NCBI GenBank assembly: GCA_964030475.1
Contig: CAXIPT010000003.1
Coordinates: 6,330,511 to 6,394,510, forward strand
DNA from: Tethya wilhelma
Taxonomy: Eukaryota; Porifera; Demospongiae; Tethyida; Tethyidae
Direction of reading: 5' to 3'
DNA length: 64,000 nt
Made by a program: the position numbers and the translations under genes. Positions 35,501-48,367 of the stretch are shown piece by piece. Position 1 is the first letter of the stretch, and each line of letters opens with the position of its first letter. The notes beneath the pieces were generated by a model. That model saw nothing but the letters and a program-made list of their open reading frames with translations, did no database searches and had not been told where the DNA came from.

Positions 35501-38500
35501 CAATTGGATGCTGCTTCCCTGGAAATGGAGGCGACTGTCACGGCTAACAAGGACAGTACAGACAGAATAATTACACATTTTTTTTTAAAATAAGGTGACT
35601 ATAATTATATGTGAGGTTATGTAAACAATGATTGTTGTATGCCTGCTTATCGATAATAATACTACCAAGTTGACATGTATAATTATGAGTGTGTATATGA
35701 TGTGAGTATATGAGTGTGTATACATTGTATGCAAAGGGTTAGGCACTTTCTTGGTACTACAAACAGTTAATCTTTGACTATAGCAAGTACTATTATACTT
35801 ATTGTTCTCCTCATGGAATTTAAACACTATCTATGTATAAGGTATGTAATCAGATGGCTACAATAATAAGATATTGTTACGTCCACTAGTTGGCAAAATG
35901 GACCCATAGTAGTGCATTGTCAACTTTCTGGAAAAAACACTATTATACATCAATGTTGATACTTGAATTTTCTATAGCAAATGCCACCTTTTGGCGAACT
36001 AGTGAGCATGTCTTATGCTGAAATTATGTACAATATATAAATATTTCAGAGCACAGTAGTGGGACAGGAGGCTAGGCTATGCAGGTGACAAAAACCCTAT
36101 AAATGGTGCATGCTCAGTTCAGAATAAGACTTCAGAATACTCTAGAGTGATCTCTCTTGCAGAAACCTGATCTTTATAATCATGCAATTAAGTGTGCCCT
36201 ACCAGTACATGGACCCACAGACAAGGTACAATGAGTGACACCATGGCTTCCTTCCCGGCAATATTTCCACTTCACACAAGGCACAATCAGCAGTTGCTTA
36301 TCACTTTTGGTAGATTATCTTATTAATTTTCATGAAGAGAAGAAAATTGCTATAGCACATGGACAGGGAACACTTGCTAGTTACTGAGGTAGGTGAAAAT
36401 ATGGACCATGTGGGGTTAATTGTGTTTGTTGTCAAAATATGTAGGTATATAGGATAAATAATTCAACAATTAAATTTCTGTGGCATACCATTAATTTTAT
36501 GCGAGGTTGGCTTAAAACATCAACATTTTCACAGAGAAAAGTTAACTTTTTGTGAATTTCACCAGTCAAAAAAGTTGTGGATGGCAATGTGTAATGGCCA
36601 GGGTCTCTTAGCTGGTGTAGCCAATTGGGCAACTGATAGAGTAACAGTCTATGCTCTTACATAGCAGCATGCAAACATTGCATGAATTAGCTTACTCAGA
36701 CAGCAACTGCAACAACTGATCAACTGATAATACACAGAAAGAATAGAACTAAATCAAATGAAAATTATACTTCTTCCATATAGTCCTAGCCAGGGTTGCA
36801 TTACTCTACAAAAGATGATAATCATAACCATGACTGTCATAGTAACAATACAAGTCACTACAAATATAGCGACTCAGTGGAATGTGGGCGGGGCTAGGAC
36901 TAACTCCAAAGCTGTATGGCCCCATAGCATACAAGGTCTAGAATTACAGTGACAAAGTAGTCTGGATCGATGCATGGATTTTCAGTCATCTCAGAGACTA
37001 CTACAGTTATAATACTCAATGACAATAAATTATGTGGTACAGTATAGTTGTACAATTAGGTATAGCACACCCTTCAAACATTGAAACAGTGAAATGTGCT
37101 ACTAACACATGAAACGTATCTGCCATAAGTATACCTATATACTTTCATTATATTACACACCAAATTTTATAAACATTGAATACAGACTGAGTATGTTCTC
37201 TTTGCCACAGGTACCCATCACTCACCCCCTCCTCTCCATTGACTGGAAGGAGCTACCAGCATTGCCATGGGGTGTGAACAGTGCCAAGGGGGTATGCTAC
37301 AATGGGCGTATCTACATTGTAGCAGGCGATGTGAAAGGTCATTTATTAAAGGAATCCACTCTCCTCTCATATGGTGATGGTGATGGCCAATGGAGGATTA
37401 TGAACACTCCAACTAGACGCTGTGGACTAGCCATTTACCAGGGACATCTGGAATTAGTAGGAGGTCTCGAGTATGAGAGCAATAAATACACCAATAAGGT
37501 CTGGCAGCTGCAGGGTGATGGCAGAGAGGAATGGAAGGAGGTCATTCCTCCAATGCCTACAGCAAGATCTGGAGTGTCTGCAGTTGGCTACCGTCATCTC
37601 CTCCTAGTGGCTGGTGGTTTGATATATGGTGGTGTGAACACAGGACGCTATGTTGCAACCGTAGAGGTCTATAGCTCCCAGCAACGACAATGGCTGTCCG
37701 CAACAGCTCTACCTTCAGTATGTTATAACATGTCATCTACAATTGTGGTTGGCCATCTCGTCCTTGCTGGTGGCACTGGACAAGGCAGAGAGGTCTACAG
37801 ATGTAGCATGGAGGACATCTTGGTGTCTCCTTCATTGCTACATTGGGAAAGACTGACAAACATCTCACTAGACCACACATCCATCACCACACATCAAGGA
37901 GTCCTCCTAGCAATAGGAGGGAGAGTTTCTAGACGCAGCTCTGCCATGATGGCATACTCCTTTAACACACAACAGTGGTACCATTTTTTTGATCTTCCTC
38001 TGGCACTCAGCAGCACATGTACAGTTACCATACCAACTGGAGAAATAATTTTTAGTGGCGGGTACACAGACTCAGGATACTCTTCTAGAGCATTCAAAAT
38101 AAATCTCCACAGTAAGTATATAGCTTCCCTTTAGAATTTAAACCATCAAGTTACTGCAAATAATTTGTGTTTTCCCAGATGAAGTTGTTCTTGGACTCTC
38201 CAACATCATCTTCAAAAGTGTTCAAAGTGGTCTCCTTGCTTCAGTCCAAAGGGCTATGACAATAGTGAAAGAGCACTCTCACTCTTCACAGCTAAAAAAT
38301 TTGCAAGATGGCAGTCTACTGCTGGACTTCTTGGCTCACAGTTCTCCCAAATTGAATGTTAGTTATCCATTTACTGCATGCGTTCAAATTAATTATGTCT
38401 GGCATTGCATTAATATCACAATTAAAGGAATCATCCATTGAGGTCTCATGCTCTCCCCTTATCATTGCCACTACTAATGAAGACGCTAAGATGGTGGACT

Positions 38501-41500
38501 TTCTACTGGAGAATGGTGCCTCCCCTGCCTACAAGAACAAGGTTTGATATGAGAGTATAACAATATAATATGTATGAAAGATACATAATCCATCATCATT
38601 ATCCAGGATGATGTAACTGCCCTTCATGTTGCCTGTAGCAAAGACAACCTGTACCTTGTTCAACGACTTGTAAACAGTGATAATGGACTAACACACCAAG
38701 CTACAAATTTGTTGAAAATGACAGACAAAGTATGTCATTTTCATGCAAAGACCCCACANGCAAAAGGTTCCTTCAGATCTACTCAACCCCTTTGAAGAGA
38801 TTCGCTTCTGGCTCCACTCTATCCATGCTCACACTCTTCCTGCTGTCCCTGGTAAAGAGAAGATCCATCTGAAGAATGTCTGTATTGTGGGCACTCATCG
38901 TGATTCCATAGTAGATGGCAAGAAGGTGCGTATCACTGACGAGAAGCTAAACGAGATCAACACAATACTAATGGAGGAAATTTACAGTGATGACAGGTGT
39001 TCATGTCACCTTCACTTGATGGGTCCTAAGAAAGACAGGGTCTTCTTAGCTGTGGAAAATTCAATCGATGGTAAAGAGATAGAGGATCGTGAAGCTAGCG
39101 GAGCCAAGGCTCTTCAAGAGGAGATTCAAACTGCATCTCAGAACTTATCTTTCCTAAGAGAAAAGTATCCAGTGATCTGGTTCAGATTTAACAGTGAACT
39201 AGCCAGATTGAAGGAATCCCTCAAGCAAGACAAGTCCTCCCTAGTCATCAAAATTGATGAGGTGCTCAAGATAGCCACACAGTGTGGTATTAATGACCAA
39301 GATGACCAGGACTTGATTCTGGAGTTTTACCATGAGACAGGAAAGATTGTCTGTCTTAGTAAGTTGTATGTTATTTAATTTATTCGAGTTATTATTTTAC
39401 TTTTTTGTTTCTTTGTCCCACAGAATTTCTTCCTCCTATCTTCATCAGCAAAGAGGAGCATGCTGAACTGAAAGAGTTGGTGTTACTCGATCCAAAATGG
39501 CTAATTAATGTCATGATGAATGTTGTAGAGTTGAATTTTCGGTCTACAATTGAAGGCAAGCACATGACCAAACTGCGTGAAACTGGTGTTGCAACAGCTG
39601 ATCTTCTGAAGGATGTTTGGTCCGAATACCTCCAGGAGCCAATTGAGAAATCGTTTCGCCAAATGTGTCTCATGCTTCAGGCGGAGGCACTGATACATCC
39701 TATCAAAGGTGTGTCAGTCAAGAGTCTAGCATCATCACCCACACCTCTTGCCAGTGAAAATTCAATCCCAAACGAGCAATCGCAGTATCTTATTCCCGGC
39801 AAACTCCCTGAGAAGATTAAGAAGAAACCAGTCAAGTGCTCTCGGTGGACCACATTCTACTTTGATTTCCAGCGGTTTCTACCCAGGGAGATCTACCATA
39901 GACTGGTGTGTCTACTGTTGGCCATTACTCAAAGAGAAAAACTCACGGATCAAGATAAGCCGTACTTATCAAAGAATATGTGCCAATTCAAAAACATTGA
40001 CAGTTGTCATTGGAGTGTGGTGTTGGAGAAACAACAGCATCGACTCAAGATCTCTGTACTGTAAGTAAAATTATGAAGCTAATTGATGATAGTTAAAAAA
40101 CTTTTTTGTTTATGTTATTGTAGCTCTCGTCCTAGTGACCCAAGGACTCCTACTGACCTTATGAGCACATTCCATACTGAGTACCTCCAGAAGATTTGCT
40201 TACACAGCAACCTTGAAGGACTGAGATATTTTGGCAGCCCTCTACTGGCTCCCTGTGAGTGCGGGGAGACCAATGTTATACAATACATTGACTATTATGA
40301 AGGGGAGGACCGAGCATCAAAGTCAGAATGCCCTGAATGTTTTAAGGATTTCGATGTCAACCAGCTACTGAGAACAAACAAAACTTCTTTTTTGGTTAGC
40401 AATCTTTAATAACTCTCGCATAACTTACTATAAAATCTCATTGTGTAGGTTGAACAACAGGGTACAATACATAAGAGCACAACTGACCCAGGAACAGTAA
40501 TACCAGCCCCTACTACTGGTAGGTGGTCACAAAAATGCATGCTCTTAGTGGGGGGCAACAGTTAAGATAATTTCTTTGCTGTCATACAGGTGTACCATCT
40601 AGCACTGATCGAGAAGACTACAGTTCACTCCCACCTCCTGATCTCTGTAACCTAATGATCATCAAATGGAGAAACACTAAAGGAGAGCGAAAGAGATGCA
40701 GTGTCATTGAAGAAATATCTCCCAAATGGCACAAAATGGGACTACTCCTAGGTATTAAGCCAGCCAAGCTTGAGTCAATCTCAATGAAGAATCTGAAAGA
40801 CCCTGAACTATGCTGTAGTGATGTGCTCACTAAATGGTTGGAAAATGGTTCCCCTGCCTACCCTCTATCCTGGGAGGGAGTGTTTGAATTGTTGGAAGAT
40901 TTGAAAGAGACAGAATTCATTAGTGAGCTTAAAACTGCTCTCAGACATTTAAAATGTTAAAAGTGACTGTATCTCTTCACCTCTATGGTTTATTTTCATC
41001 TAAAACCACAATATATCACCCTATGTTTATCGTTTATACTCATTCTGTAGTCTATAGTTTTGTACAATACATTTTGTCAAAAAACATGATAGTATGATAA
41101 TAATTGTAATGAAATGTTTAAAAACCTAACCAAGTGCTGAAATACTCACTCAGTCTGTGTATTTTGTGCTATTGGATATATACCTATCACAACCGGACAT
41201 CAAACAAAATACTTAAAAATGAAAGCACCAAAGTACTTCAGCTACTTCTCAGAATCATTATAATGAACTCTAAATAATGCTCCATATTACCATAATGGGA
41301 ACCCAGCCTAGTGATTGTGGCTGATATTCTTGAGAAAAAACAATTAAAGATACGTGTGGAAAAAGGATAACTACCAAAAGCCTCTGTGCATGTATAGATG
41401 TGCCAAGGGTTACTATGACAAATTGAGGGTTGGAAATTTAATTTGACTACATATTATAAAGCAAGCAGCTGGGCCAGGAGCACTACAACAAGTACACCTG

Positions 41501-44500
41501 AGTTCATGAGCAACACCAGTACTATGGGCTACCAAAGCAAAAACTATGCTCTATGCAGCACAATCACATACCCACATTCTAGCAACTGAGCTGACCAGTT
41601 GCTGGTGCTTGAAGGCCCAGTGTAGGAGGTGAGGGAGGGGTAGAAACAACGAAGACGGATTTGGCACCATAGATAAGCCTCGCACAAGAAGATCATCAGA
41701 TGCTAAAGAACATAACAAACGATATTTCATTACCAGCATAAAGCAATCGTACATACAACATTACAATGTACAAACCAATAACAAACCTGGAGCAAGACCA
41801 GATGAACGATGTTCACAAAGCTAGTAAGGAAATAAGAAAATGGTTGAGTCGAAGAAGATCATGCAATATTGAAGACTGTTTTCACATACAGCATATAGCA
41901 CAGTGAGATGACGCAGTGTTGTAGGAGGCAGCAGGTGGACATTGGGATTGAGAGAGAGAAAATTACTGAGGGCTGTGAACACATCACTATCAGGGAGACA
42001 CCTATAGGTTCACATATGCACATATGTATAATATGATGGTCCAGAGTCGTGCCATACCACACTTACAGTGCATCCTGAGGGTGTGTGTGATACAACAATG
42101 CCAGCACAGCATACTGCAGGGTTTGTAATCCACTCAATTTACTCCCTAGAGGCTTCATTGATGACTGCAGTGAGGTATGGGTACCTACTGCTTTGGATAG
42201 AAACTGAAGACAACTGGACAGAGAACCTGTACTAGGAAGAAGACACCCCAAATTGACATTAAAAATTTACTACATTGTCACTAAAAGAGCTCACAGTTGA
42301 TTGAGGGGAGAGCTTCATGTAAGATGTCCTTCACATAGGTAGTTGAATGGTCATCATGACTTTCTAGATTGAAGCACAGCTCCTCTAAAAACTGGTTGCT
42401 AGTGGTACATAGTATTTGATACCTATCATAGAGAATAGTTATTGATCATGAAACATACACCAAAACACAAACTTTGAAACAACAATCACCTTGGTGTATG
42501 GTTAATGGCAAACTTGGACTTCATCTCCAGAACAAGTGGAATGAAGCCTGAAAATGCTGTGCAAACATTAACAACTGATAACAACAGTACATGCACTGCT
42601 CAAGGAACTGACAAGAGATACAGTATACCTAATCTCTCCACTAGACTCTTGAGTGATTCACCAGAGAGGAGGGTGAACTGACATGTGGCTGCATTCACTA
42701 TTGAAATGAACGGTTCAGGCTCATCAAAATGATCTATGTGGATCTGTAGCAATTACCGACTCACATCACACAAAGACAAGTCACAATGAGTTGACTCACC
42801 AGAAAGACTGGTAGAAGAGTCTCTTCAAACATCTCTAGTAAGAATGTGCAATCACTCTGAAGTACAAGAGGCACTCTCGACTCACTACACTCAGTCACTT
42901 TAACACAAAACCTATTGAAAGTGAAAGGATTTTATTCTCGCTACCTTCTCTTGAAAAAGAAATTCATGGCAGCACACAAACGCCCAATTCAAGCTAGAGC
43001 TCAACATGAACCAACTCTCACACTAACAGTTGTGTGTACAGTACCTGTGTGCCTTGTCAGAAACAACCAGCAACTCAACAAACAGTCTCTTCAAAGTAGG
43101 GTCCACCCTCTCAACCGTCCCTGGCCCTGGTTCTTGGTAAGCAACTCCATCACGATTCTGGTGGGCCACTTCACTTGTTGGTATTGGTGAGGTCAAAGGT
43201 TCAAGGTGATGGAGCAGCAGAGCCAACAGTGGGAGGAAGGAGCTCAATGGAAACCCAACTGGGACATGCTGGATACTGTGAACAGGTGGAAGCATTGTAG
43301 CAAATAGTTGTAAAAATGTATAAGTACAAAATACAGGGTGTGTGAAAAATACACAAAGACAAATTCAATTTGTGGTTGATACTAACCCATTCCCAGGCAA
43401 GGATCCCTGCTCTAAGTGACTTGGGATCAAGGAAAGGACTTCCCCAGTGTAAAATTAACCTTGTAAGTCACTAAGCGTACAGGAAGGTCTGGGCATGAGG
43501 CTAGTCCACACAGTATCACACTGCTCTACCTTAGCAGTCCACCCAGCGTGGATGTTGCCTGTAGGGTGACCATGGGGTTAGAGGATTGGAGAGCAGAGGA
43601 GATAAGACCCAGCAGTCTCTGTAGACTCTGATGGGAGGTGAACAAAGGTAGACCAGAGGGTTGCCTTGATAGAATCCTTCCAAGAAGACCAAATCTATTT
43701 GAGCAGAGCAAGAATTTTTAAAGATGTAGGAGGGAAACATGAAAATTAATAGACCTAGAATTACCCAATCTGTGCTGCATCATAGTTCCTCAGTCTCAGT
43801 GATGTAGCGAGACCACTCATAATTGGATCAACACCTGGGGATGGAGAGGAAAAGAACACATATACGATACCCATAATATTATGGTAATATCTACTGCTTT
43901 CAACCTACCGTAGACAACATGGCACTTTGTGTAGAATTCATCAATTCCAGCCAAAGAGTTCAGACACAAGAAGAGAGAGCTGGGTTAGTAAACCTTACCA
44001 TGTTAACTTACACAGTACTCACTACATAAAAAATAAACTCACTGCAATAGTAGTTCATTCTTGCTAGACAGAGCCTCGAGCATAAATTCTGTAGATTGAG
44101 CAAACACGTACATACACAAACACTATGACTAGCCTTGCATGTTTATAGGCTCTCCCATTTACGAAAAAAAGAGAGGGCCTGTAAGCGAGAGAATGAAACT
44201 ACATCACAACTGAGACCAACACAACATTACCGGCAATGTCTTCACTGAGTAGAACACGGCCATAATCAGGATGGTGAGTAAGGACCTCAGCAATACACTG
44301 CACACCGGACAATTGGAGCAATTCATCGTGGCTGAGAAGCACCTTGGAGGATGGTGAACACACATGTATGTCAGTGACAGAGACAACATGGACTCTCTAT
44401 CCGGTAAGACTCACTCTCTTGAAAGCAGAAGCAAATGTTGAGCCTGTTACACAAAACACAATAGTATAACTATTGACACAGCAGCGACACTCATTGTGGA

Positions 44501-45857
44501 TACCTTTGGCTTGAGAGTTATTGAGCTGGTCAGCCTGCAACAGACACTGAGCATACAACCCATTCTTCAAAAGATGTCTAATGAAGCCTGCAACATAGAG
44601 AGTACAAACACATGAACATCAGGTCACAACAACTAAATTTTCAAACATTGCTCCAGCCTCATTCCCAGGCCTTCTTATTCAGAGCCTGGGAACAAGGTAG
44701 ATGGTGTTCTATTCCAAAATTACAGACATAAGTATCCACCCATAGATAATTATTACACATCAATGGCCTACCTAATAAATTGATGGTGAGGTCATGTGAT
44801 TTAGCTGATGCCAGGTTGGATGAAATGTGTCGACACATGTTCTGCACGAGAGGCAGAGGGAGAGGAGTGGAGTGAGGAGAGCTCTTACTGCACACTTGAA
44901 CAAGAACATAGACAGTGGCTGATTTCACCATCTCATCAGGGTAGACCATACCACCAAGAAGAAACTCTAGAAATCCACCTGTGCATGTGTTATAAAGACA
45001 GCCGTTATTATTATGCGTAGCACATGACTACAATAGATAAACCAATAGAAAACATGTTGATGGTTTTTGACATGCACACACATCAGCCATACCATATGAC
45101 TGAGCAACATCAGAGCAGAGTGAAGGAACAGAGTGGAGCAATCTCCCCAAGAATGTCAACAGAGGTAGAGAACTGAGAAAGTTGTGAGATGTCATCATCT
45201 AGTGGAACAAGAAACAAGATGATATTATGTTAGCGCATGTGATCACTACATCTGTCCTACCATCATGACAGATATTACACTTGCTGCACTGCAAGCAGCA
45301 TCACTGACTCACAATTTGAATAGTCCTCTGTAGAAGCCTCAAGTGAATGCCTTGTACTTTAGTAAGAGTGATGAGTGCCATGAGAACTGAGGGGGGTGGG
45401 GTGGGGTGGAGAAATGGTCCCACAAATCAGTTGATGATTACCATAATTACTAACTCTTACGGTTGATAGAAGACTGAGCAACTGAAGCATCTTGAGAATG
45501 AATCAAATCTATATATCAACAAACAAGTTAGACAATCATTCATCATGATCATTGATTAGTAAATATGACTCATTGACACCGATCAGCTTTCATGAAACTT
45601 ACTAAAGAGTAGGCTACATAAATGCTCTGCTACTCTCTGGTCAGAATTAAGTATTTCAATGAGCTTTTTGCTGCCACTATCCAACAAGGCTTGGACTTCA
45701 CCCAGCACTTTCTTCACGTGGATACTGAGCTCCCCTCTGTTCTCCAGCCTCTCTGTGACACAGGCAATGCACAGGGTGGGAATAGACACTCCAGGAATGC
45801 TCCAAGCAACACTGTGGTGAGCATGTCTGGCCGTAAACAGTGGACAGTCTGACATTT
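32592..45857 (-). CDS. Large alpha-solenoid (ARM/HEAT-like) protein, possibly MEI1, about 33 exons
   Basis: The start at 45857 opens a chain of small exons: about 45857-45605, 45512-45463, 45389-45313, 45199-45091, 44981-44773, 44588-44505, 44440-44415, 44342-44232, 44091-44042, 43980-43915, 43835-43765, 43700-43532, 43275-43046, 42911-42800, 42745-42630, 42556-42491, 42423-42295, 42234-42066, 42001-41885, 41820-41789, 41703-41563, then 34868-34755, 34605-34482, 34331-34230, 34170-34062, 33880-33811, 33732-33655, 33600-33523, 33448-33340, 33216-33132, 33060-32950, 32884-32763, 32666-32592. Edges are approximate. The product is almost all amphipathic helices (for example SATVYVLVQVCSK, QLSGVQCIAEVLTHH, LQTLQYAVLALLYH), as in ARM-type folds. 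Layout and flavour suggest MEI1, a meiotic break-formation factor, but that is from memory of the family. An AATAAA overlaps the stop. The 6.7-kb intron 34869-41562 joins phase 0 to phase 0 and contains two genes of the opposite strand. Confidence 0.6.
35050..35547 (+). CDS. Type II membrane protein with cysteine-rich ectodomain, single exon
   Basis: 165 aa. A short polar N-terminal tail (MDERQTLIQRGDRPS) is followed by one hydrophobic segment (IVIILAVIVSVFIGCLVLMA) and an ectodomain with about 20 Cys, including CETPPCCCW and GCCFPG, and two N-glycosylation sites (TNSS, NDNAT). No signal peptide, so N-in/C-out is expected. I do not recognise the fold; disulphide-rich extracellular domain is all that can be said. 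It lies in the large intron of the solenoid gene, on the other strand. The start was chosen as the first ATG of the frame. Confidence 0.75.
   Translation: MDERQTLIQRGDRPSATPWYKQKIVIILAVIVSVFIGCLVLMAIIVPVAITTNSSKCGYSKPYDCTNGPGEDDLCMWCFNDNATGECKSPPKHGQEPLNCSPQMGFYCIAYGFAAGQDRDKCIAFDQCETPPCCCWSNPHSDCYYDDGSGPIGCCFPGNGGDCHG
35560..37210. other. Non-coding stretch; possible unseen 5' exons of the Roco gene
   Basis: No confident exon. A CCTATAAATGG near 36092 is a possible TATA-like element. The first called Roco exon starts at a splice acceptor, so at least one 5' exon must lie in this stretch. Confidence 0.35.
37211..40960 (+). CDS. Roco-family protein: kelch - ankyrin - ROC - COR - death-like domain (with assembly gap)
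   Basis: Exons about 37211-38111, 38180-38358, 38442-38541, 38608-38729, [N at 38759], 38765-39361, 39424-40061, 40124-40395, 40450-40519, 40591-40960. The first exon is a kelch propeller with GG blade marks (VGGLEY, VAGGLIYGG, LAGGTGQ, AIGGRV, FSGGYT). Ankyrin-like repeats follow (CSPLIIATTNEDAKMVDFLL, TALHVACSKDNLYLVQRL). After the gap comes the end of a Ras-of-complex GTPase with the VGTHRD guanine-specificity motif, then a COR region (FISKEEHAELKELVLLDPKW, YFDFQRFLPREIYHRLV), a Cys-pair segment (CECGE, CPECF), and a C-terminal death-fold-like part (KWHKMGLLLGIKP, DVLTKWLENGS). The P-loop and switches are missing because of the gap. The 5' end is unknown. Roco proteins of this shape are expanded in sponges and cnidarians and probably signal in immunity or cell death; that role is inference. 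Confidence 0.8.
40961..41562. other. Intronic, non-coding
   Basis: 3' flank of the Roco gene (+) inside the solenoid gene's intron (-). No exon seen. Confidence 0.4.
44652..44701. repeat. Hairpin repeat (TAGCCTCG family)
   Basis: CAGCCTCATTCCCAGGCC and AGCCTGGGAACAAGG are inverted around a 10-bp loop, in an intron of the solenoid gene. A weaker member lies at about 44131-44190. Confidence 0.55.
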
Positions 45858-45928
45858 CTCATTTCTGGACCAGCTGCACTTTCAATGCAAAAGGTACGGG
45901 CATAGATAATAGAGTTACGTAGTTTATT

Positions 45929-46943
45929 GGGGCGAGCATGAGCGAGCCCCACATAAGCGTGTCGAACGAGGGATTTGTATGTCTGTATATATAGATATAT
46001 AGTGATGTAATCGTCCGACCGACCGCTTTCCGTAAATACGAACTATATTCTAATTGTTCCAAATTAACCGCATGCCATGCCACATGTCTATGAAAAATTG
46101 CAAAGCCCTGAAAATTGTCACTGAACACTGGCCTCGCGCGCGCGCACACCGAACAGAAAGCCACTGAAGGACTGAGAACTGAACTGGACTGGACTGGAAG
46201 TGTCTATGTAAGATAGGCACGGCGAAAAGCTAAAGCACATTTTACTACAGGTGGCAACAACCTACACGAAGGTAAGCTCACTATATCACTATGTTTATTT
46301 GTCAGCTAAAATCATAGCACACATAACTTGATTTATACGCAGTGGCCATGTATAAAACCAGCAAGCAAACTGAATAGTTTCACAGCTTGAAACTACTGCA
46401 GTAATGTTGGGGTGTATGGATGGATGTCAATACTACTGGATAACAAGAGCAGAAGCTAGAGCAGCCACCAGTGAGAGGCTCTAAACTGCAAACCCTGAGC
46501 TCAGAGTCCGAGAAGCTATTGAACTACCTACTGATAACCCAGAACTGATACAACAGCTAGCTGCTAAGATTCAACGCATGCAATGCAGCATGATGCTGAA
46601 ACCCTGGGCGTAGGTGGCCAGGAGAGTAACTGTTAACTGGCAAGAGAGAATCATGCAATGGAGTCCTGCCCAGGCTGAGCAGTAATGAGAATAACTGCAG
46701 ACTCATGATCAAAGAAATCAACAAGTATTAATTCTGTCAACAACCAATTCAGCCAAGTCAAGTGTCTCTTGTATAATTATGCCATACTCTTTCACCAGTG
46801 CTATAACAAACAATATGCACTAGCCTCGTTCCCACATAACCTACTAGGCTCCCCTTTCACAGTGAGTATATAGGGGAGAGCCTGCAACGAGTCTATTCCC
46901 ACATGCAAAACTCTATGCGCATGGGCTTGCTCGTGCTCGCCCC
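45929..46943. mobile_element. About 1-kb inverted-repeat element with GGGGCGAGC ends
   Basis: Left end GGGGCGAGCATGAGCGAGCC (45929) and right end GGCTTGCTCGTGCTCGCCCC (to 46943) are inverted with 19 of 22 matches. It lies between the solenoid gene's start and the next 5TM gene. No transposase is visible. From 46155 on, the sequence is repeated at 51724. Confidence 0.5.
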
Positions 46944-47608
46944 ACTCCATGCTTGCATGCCACTAGTAATATCTATGGTACGGGTCGGCCTATTCTAGAA
47001 ACACAGGGGTTTTTTTTCCCGCGTCTTCATATTAATTTCTACGCATGCGCATGTGACGTGAGTTGCAAAGCTAGACTTCGTGGTCAGACTGCGAGTGGTC
47101 TATTTATAGCTAGAAATCCTCGCTCGAATTTATATCAGGCATCTAGCACTCTTATTACTACACAGACTCTCAGTCACCGACTCGAATAATGGCCGAATCG
47201 GTGGGTTTTGGAGCAAGCGGCTCGAATGAAACCACTTGTACCCCAAATGCTCTGATCATGAACGTCCACAATGGTCTTCCTAAGTTGTTCAACAGTCGTG
47301 ATCTTGGCCTCAATACTACCTACACACTGGATGAAGTAGCCAGCGATATCTTGGTATGTAGGACAGTACTAAATATTCAAAGTTCTGTGATAACACTTCC
47401 CCACATACACAGCGTGCTGAAGGATGGGCAGGGTTGATCATACTGTTCGCAATCTTCCTGATGATCTGCAACTGTGTGTCTTGTTGCTTTGTCTGTGGCC
47501 TGTGTTGTAGCAAAGAAAGGAAGCCACCCACAGTCAAGCTAGGCATTGGAGCTGTGACTTTCTTGCTTGTTATTGTTAGCATGTGAGTATGTATACTCTT
47601 TTGTGTCT
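46155..47608. other. 1,454-bp block duplicated at 51724-53177 (likely contig-overlap artefact)
   Basis: By reading both blocks I see no difference, including microsatellite-poor non-coding parts and exons 1-2 of a 5TM gene. This block ends at the N at 47609 and its twin begins just after the N at 51723. That points to overlapping contigs with a third contig (47610-51722) placed wrongly between them. Confidence 0.85.
47189..47585 (+). CDS. 5TM family gene 2, exons 1-2 only (duplicate of 52758)
   Basis: Exon 1 47189-47353 and exon 2 about 47413-47582 are the same as those of the gene at 52758, and the sequence breaks at an N. I regard it as the same gene seen twice. The upstream region is shared too. 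Confidence 0.7.
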
Positions 47609-47785
47609 NCTCTCCACTCTCAAACACAAACGACTTCATTGTGCCGCTTGGACGTTCTAATTAACCGGAGAAAAATATTCCTGTTTTTTTTTTAACGTTT
47701 GACATCGCTACTGTTCCATTAGCTCCACCCCTCAAGTACAAATTGGGGGTGGGGCTGCTACCGAGCCGTAGCAGTACGTTTGTTG

Positions 47786-47817
<32 letters not shown>

Positions 47818-47822
47818 AAAGT

Positions 47823-48308
47823 ATGAATGGTTCAGCCAACAGCAGTTGTTTCACAGTATCCAACTTGGTCAGCTCATTCCAGTCTGACCTGCCATTCTTG
47901 ACCGATCTTGATGGGTCAGAAGCTGCATACAGCCTGGTGTCTGGTCCGCTGAGGGACAATAGTGAGCTCGGGATCGGTCTTCTAGTGGATCATTATTTGG
48001 TACGACAATCATGTAGGAAAAGCATGATTATTTTACCTGATAAAAAATTAAATGTAAAACTATTTAAACCAAATTTTTTTTCTTTCTTAATTGCAGCGTT
48101 CATTAGTATGGGGTGTTTTCGTCATCCTGACTGCTATAGTTTTGGTTTCGATAGTTTCGATTCATTTCTGTTGTATCCACAGCTGTTACTTTCAGAGGAT
48201 TGATGAATCTAGGCCTAGGACTGATTCAAAGAAGTGTAAAGCCTTGAAAAAAGGATGTTGTTCTTTCAGTGTAATTGTTTTCATTGTTTGCTTGTAAGAG
48301 AATTAGCA

Positions 48309-48367
<59 letters not shown>

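Noticed and set aside
35219..35593. 124-residue second frame over the Cys-rich protein
   Set aside because: It is a frame shadow of 35050-35547; the other frame has a clear membrane segment and Cys pattern.
36600..36665. tRNA-like stretch (TAGCTGGTGTAGCC...)
   Set aside because: It resembles an A box, but there is no B box or cloverleaf that I can draw.
37894..38097. Minus-strand ORF opposite the kelch exon
   Set aside because: It is antisense to a well-supported kelch propeller and has no signature of its own.
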